Below, piece by piece: positions 54,338-63,525 of a DNA stretch of 64,000 bases. The DNA comes from Flavobacterium degerlachei. GTDB taxonomy: Bacteria; Bacteroidota; Bacteroidia; Flavobacteriales; Flavobacteriaceae. The position numbers were made by a program, and so were the translations under genes. Position 1 is the first letter of the stretch; each line of letters starts with the position of its first letter. Below the pieces are notes generated by a model that was not told where the DNA came from, made no database searches, and saw nothing but the letters and a program-made list of their open reading frames with translations. Location of the stretch: contig NZ_FNMV01000010.1 of the NCBI RefSeq assembly GCF_900106645.1, positions 1 through 64,000 on the forward strand. Reading direction: 5' to 3'.

Positions 54338-55168
54338 ATGGATTGGATTACCGCCAAAGAATACGAAGATATCACATATAAAAAATGCAACGGAGTAGCC
54401 AGAATAGCGTTCAACAGACCTGATGTACGAAATGCATTTCGTCCTAAAACTACTGCTGAATTGTATAATGCGTTTTATGATGCACAAGAAGATACTTCAA
54501 TAGGAGTTGTTTTACTGTCTGCTGAAGGACCTTCGTCTAAAGATGGGGTATATTCTTTTTGTAGCGGTGGCGATCAAAATGCGCGCGGTCATCAGGGCTA
54601 TGTGGGAGAAGATGGGCAACATCGTTTAAACATACTTGAAGTACAGCGTTTGATTCGTTTTATGCCTAAGGTAGTTATTGCTGTGGTTCCAGGATGGGCT
54701 GTAGGAGGTGGACATAGTTTACACGTAGTTTGTGATCTTACTTTAGCTAGTAAAGAACATGCTATATTCAAACAAACAGATGCTGATGTTACCAGTTTTG
54801 ATGGCGGATACGGTTCTGCTTATTTAGCAAAAATGGTAGGTCAGAAAAAAGCACGTGAGATTTTCTTCTTAGGTCGCAATTATTCGGCGCAAGATGCAAT
54901 GGATATGGGAATGGTAAATGCTGTTATTCCTCATGCTGAATTAGAAGATACTGCTTATGAATGGGCCCAGGAAATTTTAGGAAAGTCACCTATGGCTATC
55001 AAAATGTTGAAATTTGCGATGAATCTTACTGACGACGGAATGGTAGGACAACAGGTTTTTGCTGGTGAAGCTACTAGACTTGCTTATATGACCGAAGAAG
55101 CTAAAGAAGGAAGGAATGCATTCTTAGAAAAGAGAAAGCCAAACTTTGAGAAAAAATGGTTGCCATAA
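54338..55168 (+). CDS. menB: 1,4-dihydroxy-2-naphthoyl-CoA synthase
   Basis: Crotonase-fold enzyme cyclising o-succinylbenzoyl-CoA in menaquinone synthesis. KKCNGVARIAFNRPDVRNAF opens the fold; FCSGGDQNARG (residues about 74-84) is the MenB oxyanion motif, VVPGWAVGGGHSLHVVCDLT (126-145) the second oxyanion region, and TDADVTSFDGGYGSAYLAK carries the catalytic Asp/Ser segment specific to MenB. The length of 276 aa is normal. Confidence 0.97.
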   Translation: MDWITAKEYEDITYKKCNGVARIAFNRPDVRNAFRPKTTAELYNAFYDAQEDTSIGVVLLSAEGPSSKDGVYSFCSGGDQNARGHQGYVGEDGQHRLNILEVQRLIRFMPKVVIAVVPGWAVGGGHSLHVVCDLTLASKEHAIFKQTDADVTSFDGGYGSAYLAKMVGQKKAREIFFLGRNYSAQDAMDMGMVNAVIPHAELEDTAYEWAQEILGKSPMAIKMLKFAMNLTDDGMVGQQVFAGEATRLAYMTEEAKEGRNAFLEKRKPNFEKKWLP

Positions 55169-55169
55169 A

Positions 55170-55233
55170 AGGTTTAAAGTTTTTTAAAGTTGTCTCGAGT
55201 ACTTTAAATTTTTAAACATTAAACTTTAAACCT
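55170..55233. repeat. TTTAAAC-type dyad tract
   Basis: GGTTTAAAGT (55171-55180) and ACTTTAAACC (55223-55232) are perfect inverted repeats with further nested TTTAAAGT/ACTTTAAA arms between menB and the PH-domain genes. Confidence 0.55.
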
Positions 55234-55238
55234 GAAAA

Positions 55239-55754
55239 ATGGAGAATTTTACAAATGAAATAATTGATACGACACAGCTTCCTAGGTTTGAAGAAGTAGA
55301 ATTTTCAGTTTTGCATTCCAATTACTGGAAGGTGACTTTGATTAATGCCTTTTTCTTTTTTTTAATTTTGGCTGTTGGTCTAGGGGCGCTATTGTTTTTC
55401 AACCAAGGTCTATTAGTGTTTCTAATGGAAATTTTAGTCATTTATTCTGTTCTGTTAATTGCGGTTCTGCTGCTGTCCAGAATAGGTTTTAAGAAAAAAG
55501 GATTTGCTTTTAGAACTCATGATGTGTTGTATAGATACGGAATAATAGCTACGAATACAATTGTAATTCCTTATAATAGAGTGCAACACGTGGCGTTACA
55601 TGAAGGTTTTGTTTCCCGTTTTTTTGGGCTGGCTAAAATAGAGGTTTTTACTGCTGGTGGTAGTTCAAGCGATATTCAGATTCCTGGAATCGAAATGGAA
55701 CAGGCGGAAAATATCAAACAGTTGTTGATGGGTAAAATTCAAAAAGAACTGTAA
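55239..55754 (+). CDS. Bacterial PH-domain membrane protein, YdbS-like (171 aa)
   Basis: Two membrane helices (residues about 31-51 and 56-76) are followed by a bPH2 domain: LYRYGIIATNTIVIPYNRVQ, FVSRFFGLAKIEVFTAGGSS and IPGIEMEQAENIKQLL. It matches the short partner of the YdbS/YdbT pair. Its stop overlaps the ATG of the next gene by one base (ATG inside TAATG). The cellular role is poorly known; homologs contribute to envelope stress resistance. Confidence 0.85.
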   Translation: MENFTNEIIDTTQLPRFEEVEFSVLHSNYWKVTLINAFFFFLILAVGLGALLFFNQGLLVFLMEILVIYSVLLIAVLLLSRIGFKKKGFAFRTHDVLYRYGIIATNTIVIPYNRVQHVALHEGFVSRFFGLAKIEVFTAGGSSSDIQIPGIEMEQAENIKQLLMGKIQKEL

Positions 55755-57256
55755 TGGAGGACGGATTTAAACAACCGCAGCGGCAATCTTCCATAGGTGT
55801 TTTATTGATGTTTGTTAATACTTTGCAGCAATGGGGAAGGGCTTTGTGGCCTATAGCGCTGGTGTATGTTTTTAAGATAGATGAACTGAATAAAGCCTAT
55901 CTATTTACTGGCATTACTTTTTTTTTGATTGTTATTGGGATTATAGCCTACCTGAAATACTTGAATTTCACCTTTTATTTGGATGATGAAAATAAGGAGT
56001 TTGTTATAAATGAAGGGATTTTGAATAAAACAAAAACCATCATTCAACTTAATAAAATACAACAGGTAAATATTAATCAGTCCTTGATTCAAAGGTTTAT
56101 AGGAGTTTACGAACTCGATGTCGATACTGCAGGGAGCAGTAAAAAAGAAGGGAGAATAAAAGCGATTTCGCATCCATCGGCTTTAAGTTTAAAAGCTAGC
56201 TTATTGGAAAATGAAAAAGTAGAGGCTGACTCTGAAAAGCTAGAAATGGCATTGCGGTCAGAAACGGCGGAAGAACGTCCTTTTATGGAAATCAGTTTTT
56301 TGAGTTTGTTGAAAGTAGGGATCACGTCTAATTATGTAAAAAGCCTTGGTTTAATAGTGGCTTTCGTTGCAACAGTTTTTGAAAATAGTAAGAACTTTAT
56401 AAATCAATATGATTTCGACGATGAAAAGATAGACGCTTATTTAGATAAAACTAGGATCATTCAGTCCGTAGCTATTATTGCTTTTTTGTTAATTTCAGCC
56501 ATTTTGATTATCAATTTAATTCGGGTTGTTTTTAGGTATTTTGATTATAAAATTACCAGACAAAACGGTTCGCTATTGCTGTCATTTGGGTTGATGAGTA
56601 CAAAAAGCACGATTATTAAGCCCGAAAAGGTGCAGATAGTGACCATTACTAGAAATTTTTTCCAAAAAAAAATGAATATTCTGGAGCTTAAAATAAAACA
56701 GGCAACCAGTGGCGAGAAAGAAGAACGCAAATCAGTTATTGAAATTCCGGGTTGTAACGAAACGGAAAGTGTTGAAATACTTAAATTACTATTTCTTAAA
56801 GCACCTGAAAAGGGAATAATGTTAAAGCCAAATTATCGCAAATTAGTTTTTTCGATATTTCTGTCGATAGTATTACCTTTAACTGCTTATTTTACTTTTG
56901 CGAAGTACATCGAGCCTCGATTTTGGGATTATGCATACCTAGCGCCTTTATATGTGTTTTTTGTCGGGAGTATTGTGTTTTTCGGGTTTAAAAATAATAG
57001 GCTTTTTATTAATGATGACTTTATCATTAAGCAAAGTGGCGCTTGGGATGTCGATAATATGATAATTGAGCCGGGGAAGATACAAGCTATTACAACCTCG
57101 CAATTGTTTTGGCATAAAAGCGCTGATATTGGGTCAATAACGATACATACTGCTGGGGGTAATATTGCCTTTCAATTGGGAGATTATTCTAAAATTAAGC
57201 AGTACGTCAATCTTTGGCTTTTTGAATTGGAGACTTCAAACAGTAATTGGATGTAG
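55754..57256 (+). CDS. Bacterial PH-domain membrane protein, YdbT-like (500 aa)
   Basis: Three bPH2 domains are interspersed with membrane helix pairs: NEGILNKTKTIIQLNKIQQV (residues about 87-106), LLSFGLMSTKSTIIKPEKVQ (about 274-293) and FIIKQSGAWDVDNMIIEPGK (about 421-440). Helix pairs lie near 18-66, 190-260 and 362-412. The arrangement is the usual YdbT pattern, coupled to the YdbS-like gene before it by a one-base overlap. Confidence 0.87.
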   Translation: MEDGFKQPQRQSSIGVLLMFVNTLQQWGRALWPIALVYVFKIDELNKAYLFTGITFFLIVIGIIAYLKYLNFTFYLDDENKEFVINEGILNKTKTIIQLNKIQQVNINQSLIQRFIGVYELDVDTAGSSKKEGRIKAISHPSALSLKASLLENEKVEADSEKLEMALRSETAEERPFMEISFLSLLKVGITSNYVKSLGLIVAFVATVFENSKNFINQYDFDDEKIDAYLDKTRIIQSVAIIAFLLISAILIINLIRVVFRYFDYKITRQNGSLLLSFGLMSTKSTIIKPEKVQIVTITRNFFQKKMNILELKIKQATSGEKEERKSVIEIPGCNETESVEILKLLFLKAPEKGIMLKPNYRKLVFSIFLSIVLPLTAYFTFAKYIEPRFWDYAYLAPLYVFFVGSIVFFGFKNNRLFINDDFIIKQSGAWDVDNMIIEPGKIQAITTSQLFWHKSADIGSITIHTAGGNIAFQLGDYSKIKQYVNLWLFELETSNSNWM

Positions 57257-57301
57257 TCTTTTGAAGAAATGAAATAATTAATAATACAAAAATAAAATAA
57301 A

Positions 57302-58264
57302 ATGAAGCATTGGATAGAAGCCGCACGATTAAGAACACTACCCTTATCGGTTTCCGGTATTATTGTGGGTAGTATGTATGCGCTGGCAAACCCAACAGAT
57401 AATATATTGACACCAACAGACGTTTTTAACTGGAGACTATTTGGTTTTGCAATGTTAACCACTCTTGGATTACAGATTTTATCCAATTTCGCTAATGATT
57501 ATGGCGATGGGGTAAAAGGAACAGATAATGAAGATCGAGTAGGGCCAAAACGCGCTATTCAAAGTGGTGTAATTACCCCAGAGGCGATGAAAAAAGCTAT
57601 AATAATTACCTCAGGGCTTACTTTGCTTTCGGCAATGCTATTGATTTATTTCGCATTTGGGGACTCAAATTTTTTCTATTCATTTTTCTATTTAGTATTG
57701 GGAATTTTAGCAATCGCATCAGCGATACGTTATACAATAGGAAGCAAAGCTTACGGATACCGTGGTTTTGGCGATATTTTTGTGTTTGTATTTTTTGGAT
57801 TAGTAAGTACTTTAGGTGTGAACTTTTTGTATTCAAAACAATTGGATTTGGAACTCTTTTTACCGGCAATGGCGATTGGATTTTTAAGTGTTGGTGTTTT
57901 GAATTTAAACAATATGCGTGATGAGGAGTCTGATAGAAAAGTAGGGAAGAATACATTAGTAGTTCAAATTGGAGGTAAAAAAGCAAAGTTGTACCATTAT
58001 TTTGTAGTCACTTTTGGAATGGCTTTGGTTGTGATTTTTGCTTTATTAAACAGCTTTAGGTTGGATCAATACTTGTTTTTACTGGCTTTTATTCCTTTAA
58101 GTGCTCATTTAGTTAGAGTCTATAAAAATAAAGATGCCAGACTATTAGATCCTGAATTAAAAAAACTAGCTCTTAGTACATTTGCTCTTTCGGTATTGCT
58201 TGCTTTAGGGATGGTATCGTTAATTTCGGATATTATTGTGAATCTGTTTTTAGGAGGAAGATAA
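57302..58264 (+). CDS. menA: 1,4-dihydroxy-2-naphthoate polyprenyltransferase
   Basis: UbiA-family membrane enzyme that attaches the polyprenyl tail to DHNA. KHWIEAARLRTLPLSVSGII is the typical MenA N-terminus. The first Asp-rich motif is NFANDYGDGVKGTDNEDRVG (residues about 62-81) and the second NNMRDEESDRKVGKNTL (about 203-219). About eight helices; length 320 aa. It is followed 20 bases later by a metal-dependent hydrolase gene. Confidence 0.95.
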   Translation: MKHWIEAARLRTLPLSVSGIIVGSMYALANPTDNILTPTDVFNWRLFGFAMLTTLGLQILSNFANDYGDGVKGTDNEDRVGPKRAIQSGVITPEAMKKAIIITSGLTLLSAMLLIYFAFGDSNFFYSFFYLVLGILAIASAIRYTIGSKAYGYRGFGDIFVFVFFGLVSTLGVNFLYSKQLDLELFLPAMAIGFLSVGVLNLNNMRDEESDRKVGKNTLVVQIGGKKAKLYHYFVVTFGMALVVIFALLNSFRLDQYLFLLAFIPLSAHLVRVYKNKDARLLDPELKKLALSTFALSVLLALGMVSLISDIIVNLFLGGR

Positions 58265-58284
58265 AAATTTAAAAATATATAATT

Positions 58285-58962
58285 ATGAAAATTACATTTT
58301 ACGGACACGCGTCTCTTGGGATTAAAGTAGGAGGAAAACATGTATTAGTGGATCCATTTATATCTGAAAATCCATTGGCGGCACATATTGATATTGACAG
58401 TTTAAAAGCGGATTATATTTTATTGACTCATGCACATGGAGATCATATTCTAGATGTAGAGGCAATTGCAAAACGCACTAATGCCGTTATTGTCTCAAAT
58501 GCTGAGATTGCGGGTTATTACTCTGCTAAGGGGTTTCAGGCACATCCTATGAATCATGGCGGAAGCTGGAATTTTGACTTCGGGAAAGTGAAATACGTAA
58601 ATGCAATTCATTCTAGTTCATTTCCTGATGGGACATATGGAGGGAATGCAGGTGGGTTTGTGATAGAAGGCGAACATAAAAATATATATGTCGCTGGCGA
58701 TACGGCTCTTACAATGGATATGAAGTTAATTCCTATGCGAACTAAGTTGGATTTAGCAATTCTTCCTATTGGTGATAATTTCACTATGGATGTTGAAGAT
58801 GCGATCCTTGCGTCAGATTTCGTTGATTGTGACAAAGTATTAGGTTACCACTATGACACCTTTGGATATATAAAAATAGATCATAAAGAAGCTATCCAAA
58901 AGTTTTTTGATAAAGGGAAGGATTTGATGTTATTAGCAATTGGTGACAGTATCGAATTGTAA
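58285..58962 (+). CDS. UPF0173-type metal-dependent hydrolase
   Basis: Metallo-beta-lactamase-fold protein of 225 aa. Metal motif LLTHAHGDHILD (residues about 47-58) is HxHxDH; the second histidine is in NAIHSSSF, the aspartate in VAGDTALTMD, and a last histidine in VLGYHYDTF. ITFYGHASLGIKVGGKHVLVDPF at the start is diagnostic of the UPF0173 group. The substrate is unknown. It is probably cotranscribed with menA. Confidence 0.9.
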   Translation: MKITFYGHASLGIKVGGKHVLVDPFISENPLAAHIDIDSLKADYILLTHAHGDHILDVEAIAKRTNAVIVSNAEIAGYYSAKGFQAHPMNHGGSWNFDFGKVKYVNAIHSSSFPDGTYGGNAGGFVIEGEHKNIYVAGDTALTMDMKLIPMRTKLDLAILPIGDNFTMDVEDAILASDFVDCDKVLGYHYDTFGYIKIDHKEAIQKFFDKGKDLMLLAIGDSIEL

Positions 58963-58968
58963 TTTTTT

Positions 58969-59064
58969 TTAGGAGCTATTTCCAGCTGTTTGTTGCAATC
59001 TTATGTGCCGTCCCGGGGTTTCGGTACCAGCACATAAGGATTTCCACTTCCATCTGGGCTAGGG
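58969..59064 (+). repeat. Palindromic interspersed element, copy B
   Basis: AGGAGCTATTTCCAGCTGT...GCAATCTT and AAGGATTTCCACTTCCATC...GGGCTAGG flank a central stem CTTATGTGC (59000-59008) / GCACATAAG (59030-59038) with an inner imperfect stem. The flanks align with copy A at 52683-52756 on the opposite strand. It ends 26 bases before the GTG start of the next gene. Confidence 0.72.
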
Positions 59065-59090
59065 GTATATCAGTAATTAAGAAAACACAG

Positions 59091-60293
59091 GTGAAGAAAA
59101 TAGTTGTATTGCTATTCATTAGCATTTTTTATCAGTCGGCTTTTGCTCAAAAAGACGGCTACTGGGACAAAGACAGGGCTGCCACAAAAGAAATTATCGT
59201 TTCTGCCCGAGATAGAATTGTTGTGAAAACCGACGATTTCCCCATCGGAACTACTGAATTGATTTATAGAATCACCTTACTTGATGACAATCAGCAGTTG
59301 GCTGGAAGTTTAGTTTCGGTGTTGAAATCAATTCCTGATCCTACAGGAATTAGTCAGGGTTCAGCGGGAGCGGTATTTTTAATGTCAAAAATTTCAGGAG
59401 ACGACAAGTGCAAGTATGCTGTTTTTTCGTCAAATGAATTGGCTTCAGATTATCAAAAAACAGGTGCAATGTTTAAGGCGTGTTTGGCTCAGGAGAGTCC
59501 AGTAAGCAAAGATGCTAAGCGACTTTCGTTAGATAAATCTGCTTGTATGCAATCTGGTCTAGGGAATTTGTGGTTTGGTTTTGAAAGTACAAATTGGATG
59601 ATGAAGCAAAAAATCATTCTTGAAGTAGTGCCGTGGGTAGACACGAAACTCAGCAGAGGATGGACCTTAGAAAACCGAAAATTCATCATTAATCAATGTA
59701 AAACTTCAGCATTAGCAAGTAAAATGGTGAGTTCAGACGATTTTTGTATTTGTCTAGAAGAGAAAATCCAAAAGCAATACAAGTTTCAGGAATTTCAAAA
59801 GTTGCTTCTAATAGAGCAAACAAAAGCGTATAAGGACTTTGGTAATAGCTGTATTAATGAAGCGGGAGTTTCTAAGGGTATAAATGATGATTTACGTATA
59901 CAAGCATTAAATTTCAGTAAAAAAGGCGATTACGGCAGTGTTATTACTCAATACACAAGGTTAATCAACAATGGAAAGGCAAAGGCTTTAGATTATAATG
60001 CGATTGGATTTAATTATATTTTAACGAAACAATACGGGAAAGCCATCAAATTTTTGCAAGAAGGTGAGAAGTTAGATGATACAGAATTGTTGATAAAGCT
60101 CAATTTGGCACACGTCTATTTGCTTAATGATGACTTTAGAAAAGCAAAATCAATTTACAAGGAGTGGCAGTCTCAAAACGTCAATGATAGCTTGAGTTGG
60201 GGTCAAAAAATAAAACAAGATTTTGCACTGTTTAAAAAGGTAGGGATTCAGAATGATGATTTTGAGAGAGTTTTAAAGCTAGTAACAAATTAG
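59091..60293 (+). CDS. Exported TPR-containing protein, GTG start (400 aa)
   Basis: Not recognised as a named family. GTG at 59091 gives a signal peptide (MKKIVVLLFISIFYQSAFAQ), and no ATG lies nearby, so GTG is the likely start. Residues about 21-250 are of unknown fold with several cysteines (CKYAVFS, KACLAQE, KSACMQ, FCICLEE). Residues about 262-370 are two to three TPR-like helix pairs (ALNFSKKGDYGSVITQYTRL, AIGFNYILTKQYGKAI, LAHVYLLNDDFRKAKSIY). A 58-aa membrane protein gene follows 5 bases later. Confidence 0.75.
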   Translation: MKKIVVLLFISIFYQSAFAQKDGYWDKDRAATKEIIVSARDRIVVKTDDFPIGTTELIYRITLLDDNQQLAGSLVSVLKSIPDPTGISQGSAGAVFLMSKISGDDKCKYAVFSSNELASDYQKTGAMFKACLAQESPVSKDAKRLSLDKSACMQSGLGNLWFGFESTNWMMKQKIILEVVPWVDTKLSRGWTLENRKFIINQCKTSALASKMVSSDDFCICLEEKIQKQYKFQEFQKLLLIEQTKAYKDFGNSCINEAGVSKGINDDLRIQALNFSKKGDYGSVITQYTRLINNGKAKALDYNAIGFNYILTKQYGKAIKFLQEGEKLDDTELLIKLNLAHVYLLNDDFRKAKSIYKEWQSQNVNDSLSWGQKIKQDFALFKKVGIQNDDFERVLKLVTN

Positions 60294-60298
60294 AAAAT

Positions 60299-60475
60299 AT
60301 GAAAAAAGCAATTGGTATTATGCGACTATTAGGTTTGATTTTTCTTTTTGTAGGGGTGATTTTAAATCTCCAAATGTATATTTATGAAGGATGGCCAACT
60401 TATTTATACCTGGTATTGTGTCTTTTCGGAGTTTTATTAATTGGATTGTCCTATTTAATGAAACCTAAATCATAA
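60299..60475 (+). CDS. Small two-helix membrane protein (58 aa)
   Basis: An ATG at 60299 opens a 58-codon frame with two hydrophobic helices (LLGLIFLFVGVILNL and YLYLVLCLFGVLLIGLSYL) separated by a short loop (YIYEGWPT). It starts 5 bases after the previous stop, so it is probably cotranscribed. The composition is that of a genuine membrane protein. The function is unknown. Confidence 0.65.
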   Translation: MKKAIGIMRLLGLIFLFVGVILNLQMYIYEGWPTYLYLVLCLFGVLLIGLSYLMKPKS

Positions 60476-60569
60476 TTAAATATTAGTATTTCTGATGCAA
60501 TCACCAACACTTCAACTAACGAAACGAACCTTGTAAAAGAACTTAATGGCTTAAACTGTTAAAGAATAT

Positions 60570-61625
60570 ATGAAAGCAACTTATCATAAATATATACTCG
60601 ATTTTAAACGCCCTTCAGGAACCTCCCGTGGTGTAATGACTGAAAAAGAAACTTGGTTTATCGTACTTGAAAAAGGCGGAAAATACGGAATAGGTGAGTG
60701 TGGGATTCTACGAGGTTTGAGTGTTGATGACCGTCCTGATTATGAAGTCAAATTGCAGTGGACTTGTGAGAATATCCATTTGGGAAAAGACCTGCTTTGG
60801 GATGCTTTAATCGAGTTCCCTTCAATACAGTTTGGAGTAGAAATGGCCTTTCAATCTCTGGGTAGTGAATCACCATTTTTGTTGTTTCCTTCAGAGTTCA
60901 CTGAGGGGGTAAAATCGATCCAGATTAATGGTCTTGTGTGGATGGGTGAAGCCGCTTTTATGAAGCAGCAAATTGAAGAAAAATTAGCTCAAGGTTTTAA
61001 CTGTATAAAACTAAAAATAGGAGCGATTGATTTCGATAAAGAATTGCAATTATTGCGTTATATTCGGGAATATTTCGATCCAGAACAGATTGAAATCAGG
61101 GTCGATGCTAATGGTGCTTTTAGTTCAAATGAAGCTTTAATTAAAATATCACAACTATCTGAATTTAAATTACATAGTATAGAACAGCCGATACAAAAAA
61201 ATCATACTGACAGGATGGCAGAGCTGTGTAAAACGACTCCTCTGCCTATTGCGCTTGACGAAGAGCTAATTGGTGTGTTTGGCTTAGAAGAAAAAGAGGA
61301 ATTGTTAGTAAAAATTAAGCCACAATATATCATTTTGAAGCCTAGTTTTATAGGTGGTTTTCGTGGAACTCAAGAGTGGATTTATTTGGCTGAGAAATAC
61401 CAAATTGGCTGGTGGGTCACATCTGCTTTAGAGAGTAATATTGGATTAAATGCGATAGCACAATGGACTTTTTTACAGCATAATTTAATGCCTCAGGGAC
61501 TAGGTACTGGAGCGCTTTACACCAATAATTTTGAATGCCCTCTAGATGTATCTGAAGGGCAACTTTGGTATAAAAAAGGCACTGACTGGAAGTTTAGTTT
61601 AACTGATATTATGGAGTTGTCTTAG
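60570..61625 (+). CDS. menC: o-Succinylbenzoate synthase-like enolase-superfamily enzyme
   Basis: Enolase-superfamily dehydratase of 351 aa that converts SHCHC to o-succinylbenzoate. The catalytic lysine motif FNCIKLKIGAIDFDKEL (residues about 144-160, KxK), metal ligands RVDANGAF (Asp near 180), EQPIQ (Glu near 205) and ALDEEL (Asp near 228), and the second lysine in KIKPQYIILKPS (near 251) are present. The gene context with menD, menB and menA supports MenC over dipeptide epimerase. The 3' end overlaps the convergent kinase gene by 17 bases. Confidence 0.92.
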   Translation: MKATYHKYILDFKRPSGTSRGVMTEKETWFIVLEKGGKYGIGECGILRGLSVDDRPDYEVKLQWTCENIHLGKDLLWDALIEFPSIQFGVEMAFQSLGSESPFLLFPSEFTEGVKSIQINGLVWMGEAAFMKQQIEEKLAQGFNCIKLKIGAIDFDKELQLLRYIREYFDPEQIEIRVDANGAFSSNEALIKISQLSEFKLHSIEQPIQKNHTDRMAELCKTTPLPIALDEELIGVFGLEEKEELLVKIKPQYIILKPSFIGGFRGTQEWIYLAEKYQIGWWVTSALESNIGLNAIAQWTFLQHNLMPQGLGTGALYTNNFECPLDVSEGQLWYKKGTDWKFSLTDIMELS

Positions 61626-63336
61626 CTTTGGATTTTGATTTTGAAGCGAGGATTTGTTTTTTGATATGGTCAATTAATTGGTTTTTATTAATTGGTTTTG
61701 AGATATAGCCATTGCCGCCAACTTCAATTGCTTTTTCAGCTTCATCTGTAAATACGAAAGCACTTTGGGTAATTATAATTACCTCTTCATTAAACTCTCT
61801 TATTTTTTTAATGGCTTCATAACCATTCATCACAGGCATCTGAATGTCCATTAGAATGATATCGATATCTGGATTGTTTTTGCAAAGATTTACTGCTTCA
61901 AATCCATTTCTAGCTATTAATAAGTTTTCTCCAAATATCTTTAAAATTTTAGAAATGAACTTTAGTGAAATACTATCATCTTCAGCAACGAGTATTTTTA
62001 ATTTTTGAGTCTCATGAGGAATTATTGATAGCTGGATTTCTTTATCAATTTCATTAGGTTTTATAAAAGGGATTTGAAAATAGAAAACAGCACCATAATC
62101 GGCATTGTTCGCTGCCCAAATTTTACCTCCTAAGAGGTTCACATAGGACTTTGCAATATATAAGCCCAAACCGGCACCTTCATAATTTCTGTTTAAAGAA
62201 TCATCTTCTTGAGTGAACCTTTCAAACATAATGTCTGTCTTATCAGAATTAATTCCAATCCCTGTGTCCTTTACATAAAAAGTGATTGTATTATTGTTTT
62301 TAAAGCATCCTATTTCAATTGATCCTTGTTCAGTAAATTTTATGGCATTTTTAAGCAAATGTGATAGTACAGAAGAAACTTTTTCTTCGTCAGTTCGTAT
62401 TAAATTTTCTTCTTCGCTTAAAGAATTACTTATTTTAAGTTCAATATTTTTTTGCTTGGCTTCTAATTTAAAAAAGTCATATATGATATCAATTTGATCT
62501 TTAATTGAAGTTTCCTTATAAGAAAGATTCATTTGTCCAGATTCTATTTTAGAGATGCTTACTATATCATTTATAATATTAAGCATTCTGCTACCGCTCT
62601 TTTCGATTACTTTGATATATTCCTGTTGTTCCTCCCCAGTTAGCTTTGGTTCCTTTAGAAGTTCTGTGAAGCCTAAAATGCCATTCATTGGAGTGCGAAT
62701 TTCATGACTCATGTTAGCTAAAAATGAAGATTTTAAACGATCGCTCTCTTCTGCTTTCTCTTTTGCGCTAATTAATTCAGTATTAATTTTTTGAATTTGG
62801 ATAATGCTCTCGTATAATTCTCTATTTCGTATTTTTAGTTTCGTGTTAAGGTCTTGTAATTTATTTTCAGCTAATTTTCGTTCCGTTATATCCTGAAAAA
62901 AAATAACTAGTCCTTCTTTGCTAGGTATGACACGATTTTCAAACCAGCGATCCCATGGAGCATAATAATCTTCAAAAACTATTTGCTTTTTGGTTTTCAT
63001 TGCTTTGTAATAGATTTTGTAGTACGGTTGTCCAATAGCTTCCGGAAATATAACCCAGGCATTTTTGCCAACGAGGTCTTCGGGTTGCTTTCCAAACATT
63101 ATAGCTGCTTTTTGGTTTACAAAAGTGTATTTCCAATCGTTGTCTATAGCAACAAAAGCATCCGACATGTTTTCTAAGGATTCTGTGAGCTTTTCATTAA
63201 TGTGCTCAATTTTATTTTCATTAAATTGATTCTTGTCATTAATTGTATCAAAAAGTTGTTTTAATGAGTTGTAATCTTGCTGTAAAGTATAAAAATCAGT
63301 ACTTGCTGTACTGGTATTTGAATTCTTATATTCCAT
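61609..63336 (-). CDS. PAS-domain hybrid histidine kinase/response regulator
   Basis: Cytosolic signalling protein of about 575 aa with no membrane helices. A coiled coil (residues about 15-60) precedes a PAS domain (about 62-165: MSDAFVAIDNDWKYTFVNQK, FFQDITERKLAENKL). HisKA has LANMSHEIRTPMNGILG with the phospho-accepting His, HATPase has GTGIG-like and GAGLGLYIAKSYVNLLGG motifs (about 380-397), and a receiver domain follows (about 448-565: ILVAEDDSISLKF, ILMDIQMPVMNG with the phospho-accepting Asp). I start at ATG 63336 (MEYKNSNTST) over one 10 codons upstream. No output regulator is encoded nearby. Confidence 0.9.
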   Translation of the reverse strand: MEYKNSNTSTASTDFYTLQQDYNSLKQLFDTINDKNQFNENKIEHINEKLTESLENMSDAFVAIDNDWKYTFVNQKAAIMFGKQPEDLVGKNAWVIFPEAIGQPYYKIYYKAMKTKKQIVFEDYYAPWDRWFENRVIPSKEGLVIFFQDITERKLAENKLQDLNTKLKIRNRELYESIIQIQKINTELISAKEKAEESDRLKSSFLANMSHEIRTPMNGILGFTELLKEPKLTGEEQQEYIKVIEKSGSRMLNIINDIVSISKIESGQMNLSYKETSIKDQIDIIYDFFKLEAKQKNIELKISNSLSEEENLIRTDEEKVSSVLSHLLKNAIKFTEQGSIEIGCFKNNNTITFYVKDTGIGINSDKTDIMFERFTQEDDSLNRNYEGAGLGLYIAKSYVNLLGGKIWAANNADYGAVFYFQIPFIKPNEIDKEIQLSIIPHETQKLKILVAEDDSISLKFISKILKIFGENLLIARNGFEAVNLCKNNPDIDIILMDIQMPVMNGYEAIKKIREFNEEVIIITQSAFVFTDEAEKAIEVGGNGYISKPINKNQLIDHIKKQILASKSKSKAKTTP

Positions 63337-63525
63337 TTCCAATAAATTAAAGTTAGGAATACACATAAATGTATCCCGTAGTAATTTTTAAAAATATATA
63401 AGTCTAATATATAGCAGATTATGGGTTTATAAATTTAATAAAAAAATAACACAAACTTCAAAATTAGTGTCTTTTTTTTAGTAATTAAATGCCTTTTAAT
63501 TTGTTGGTAAAAAACTGATCTTGAA

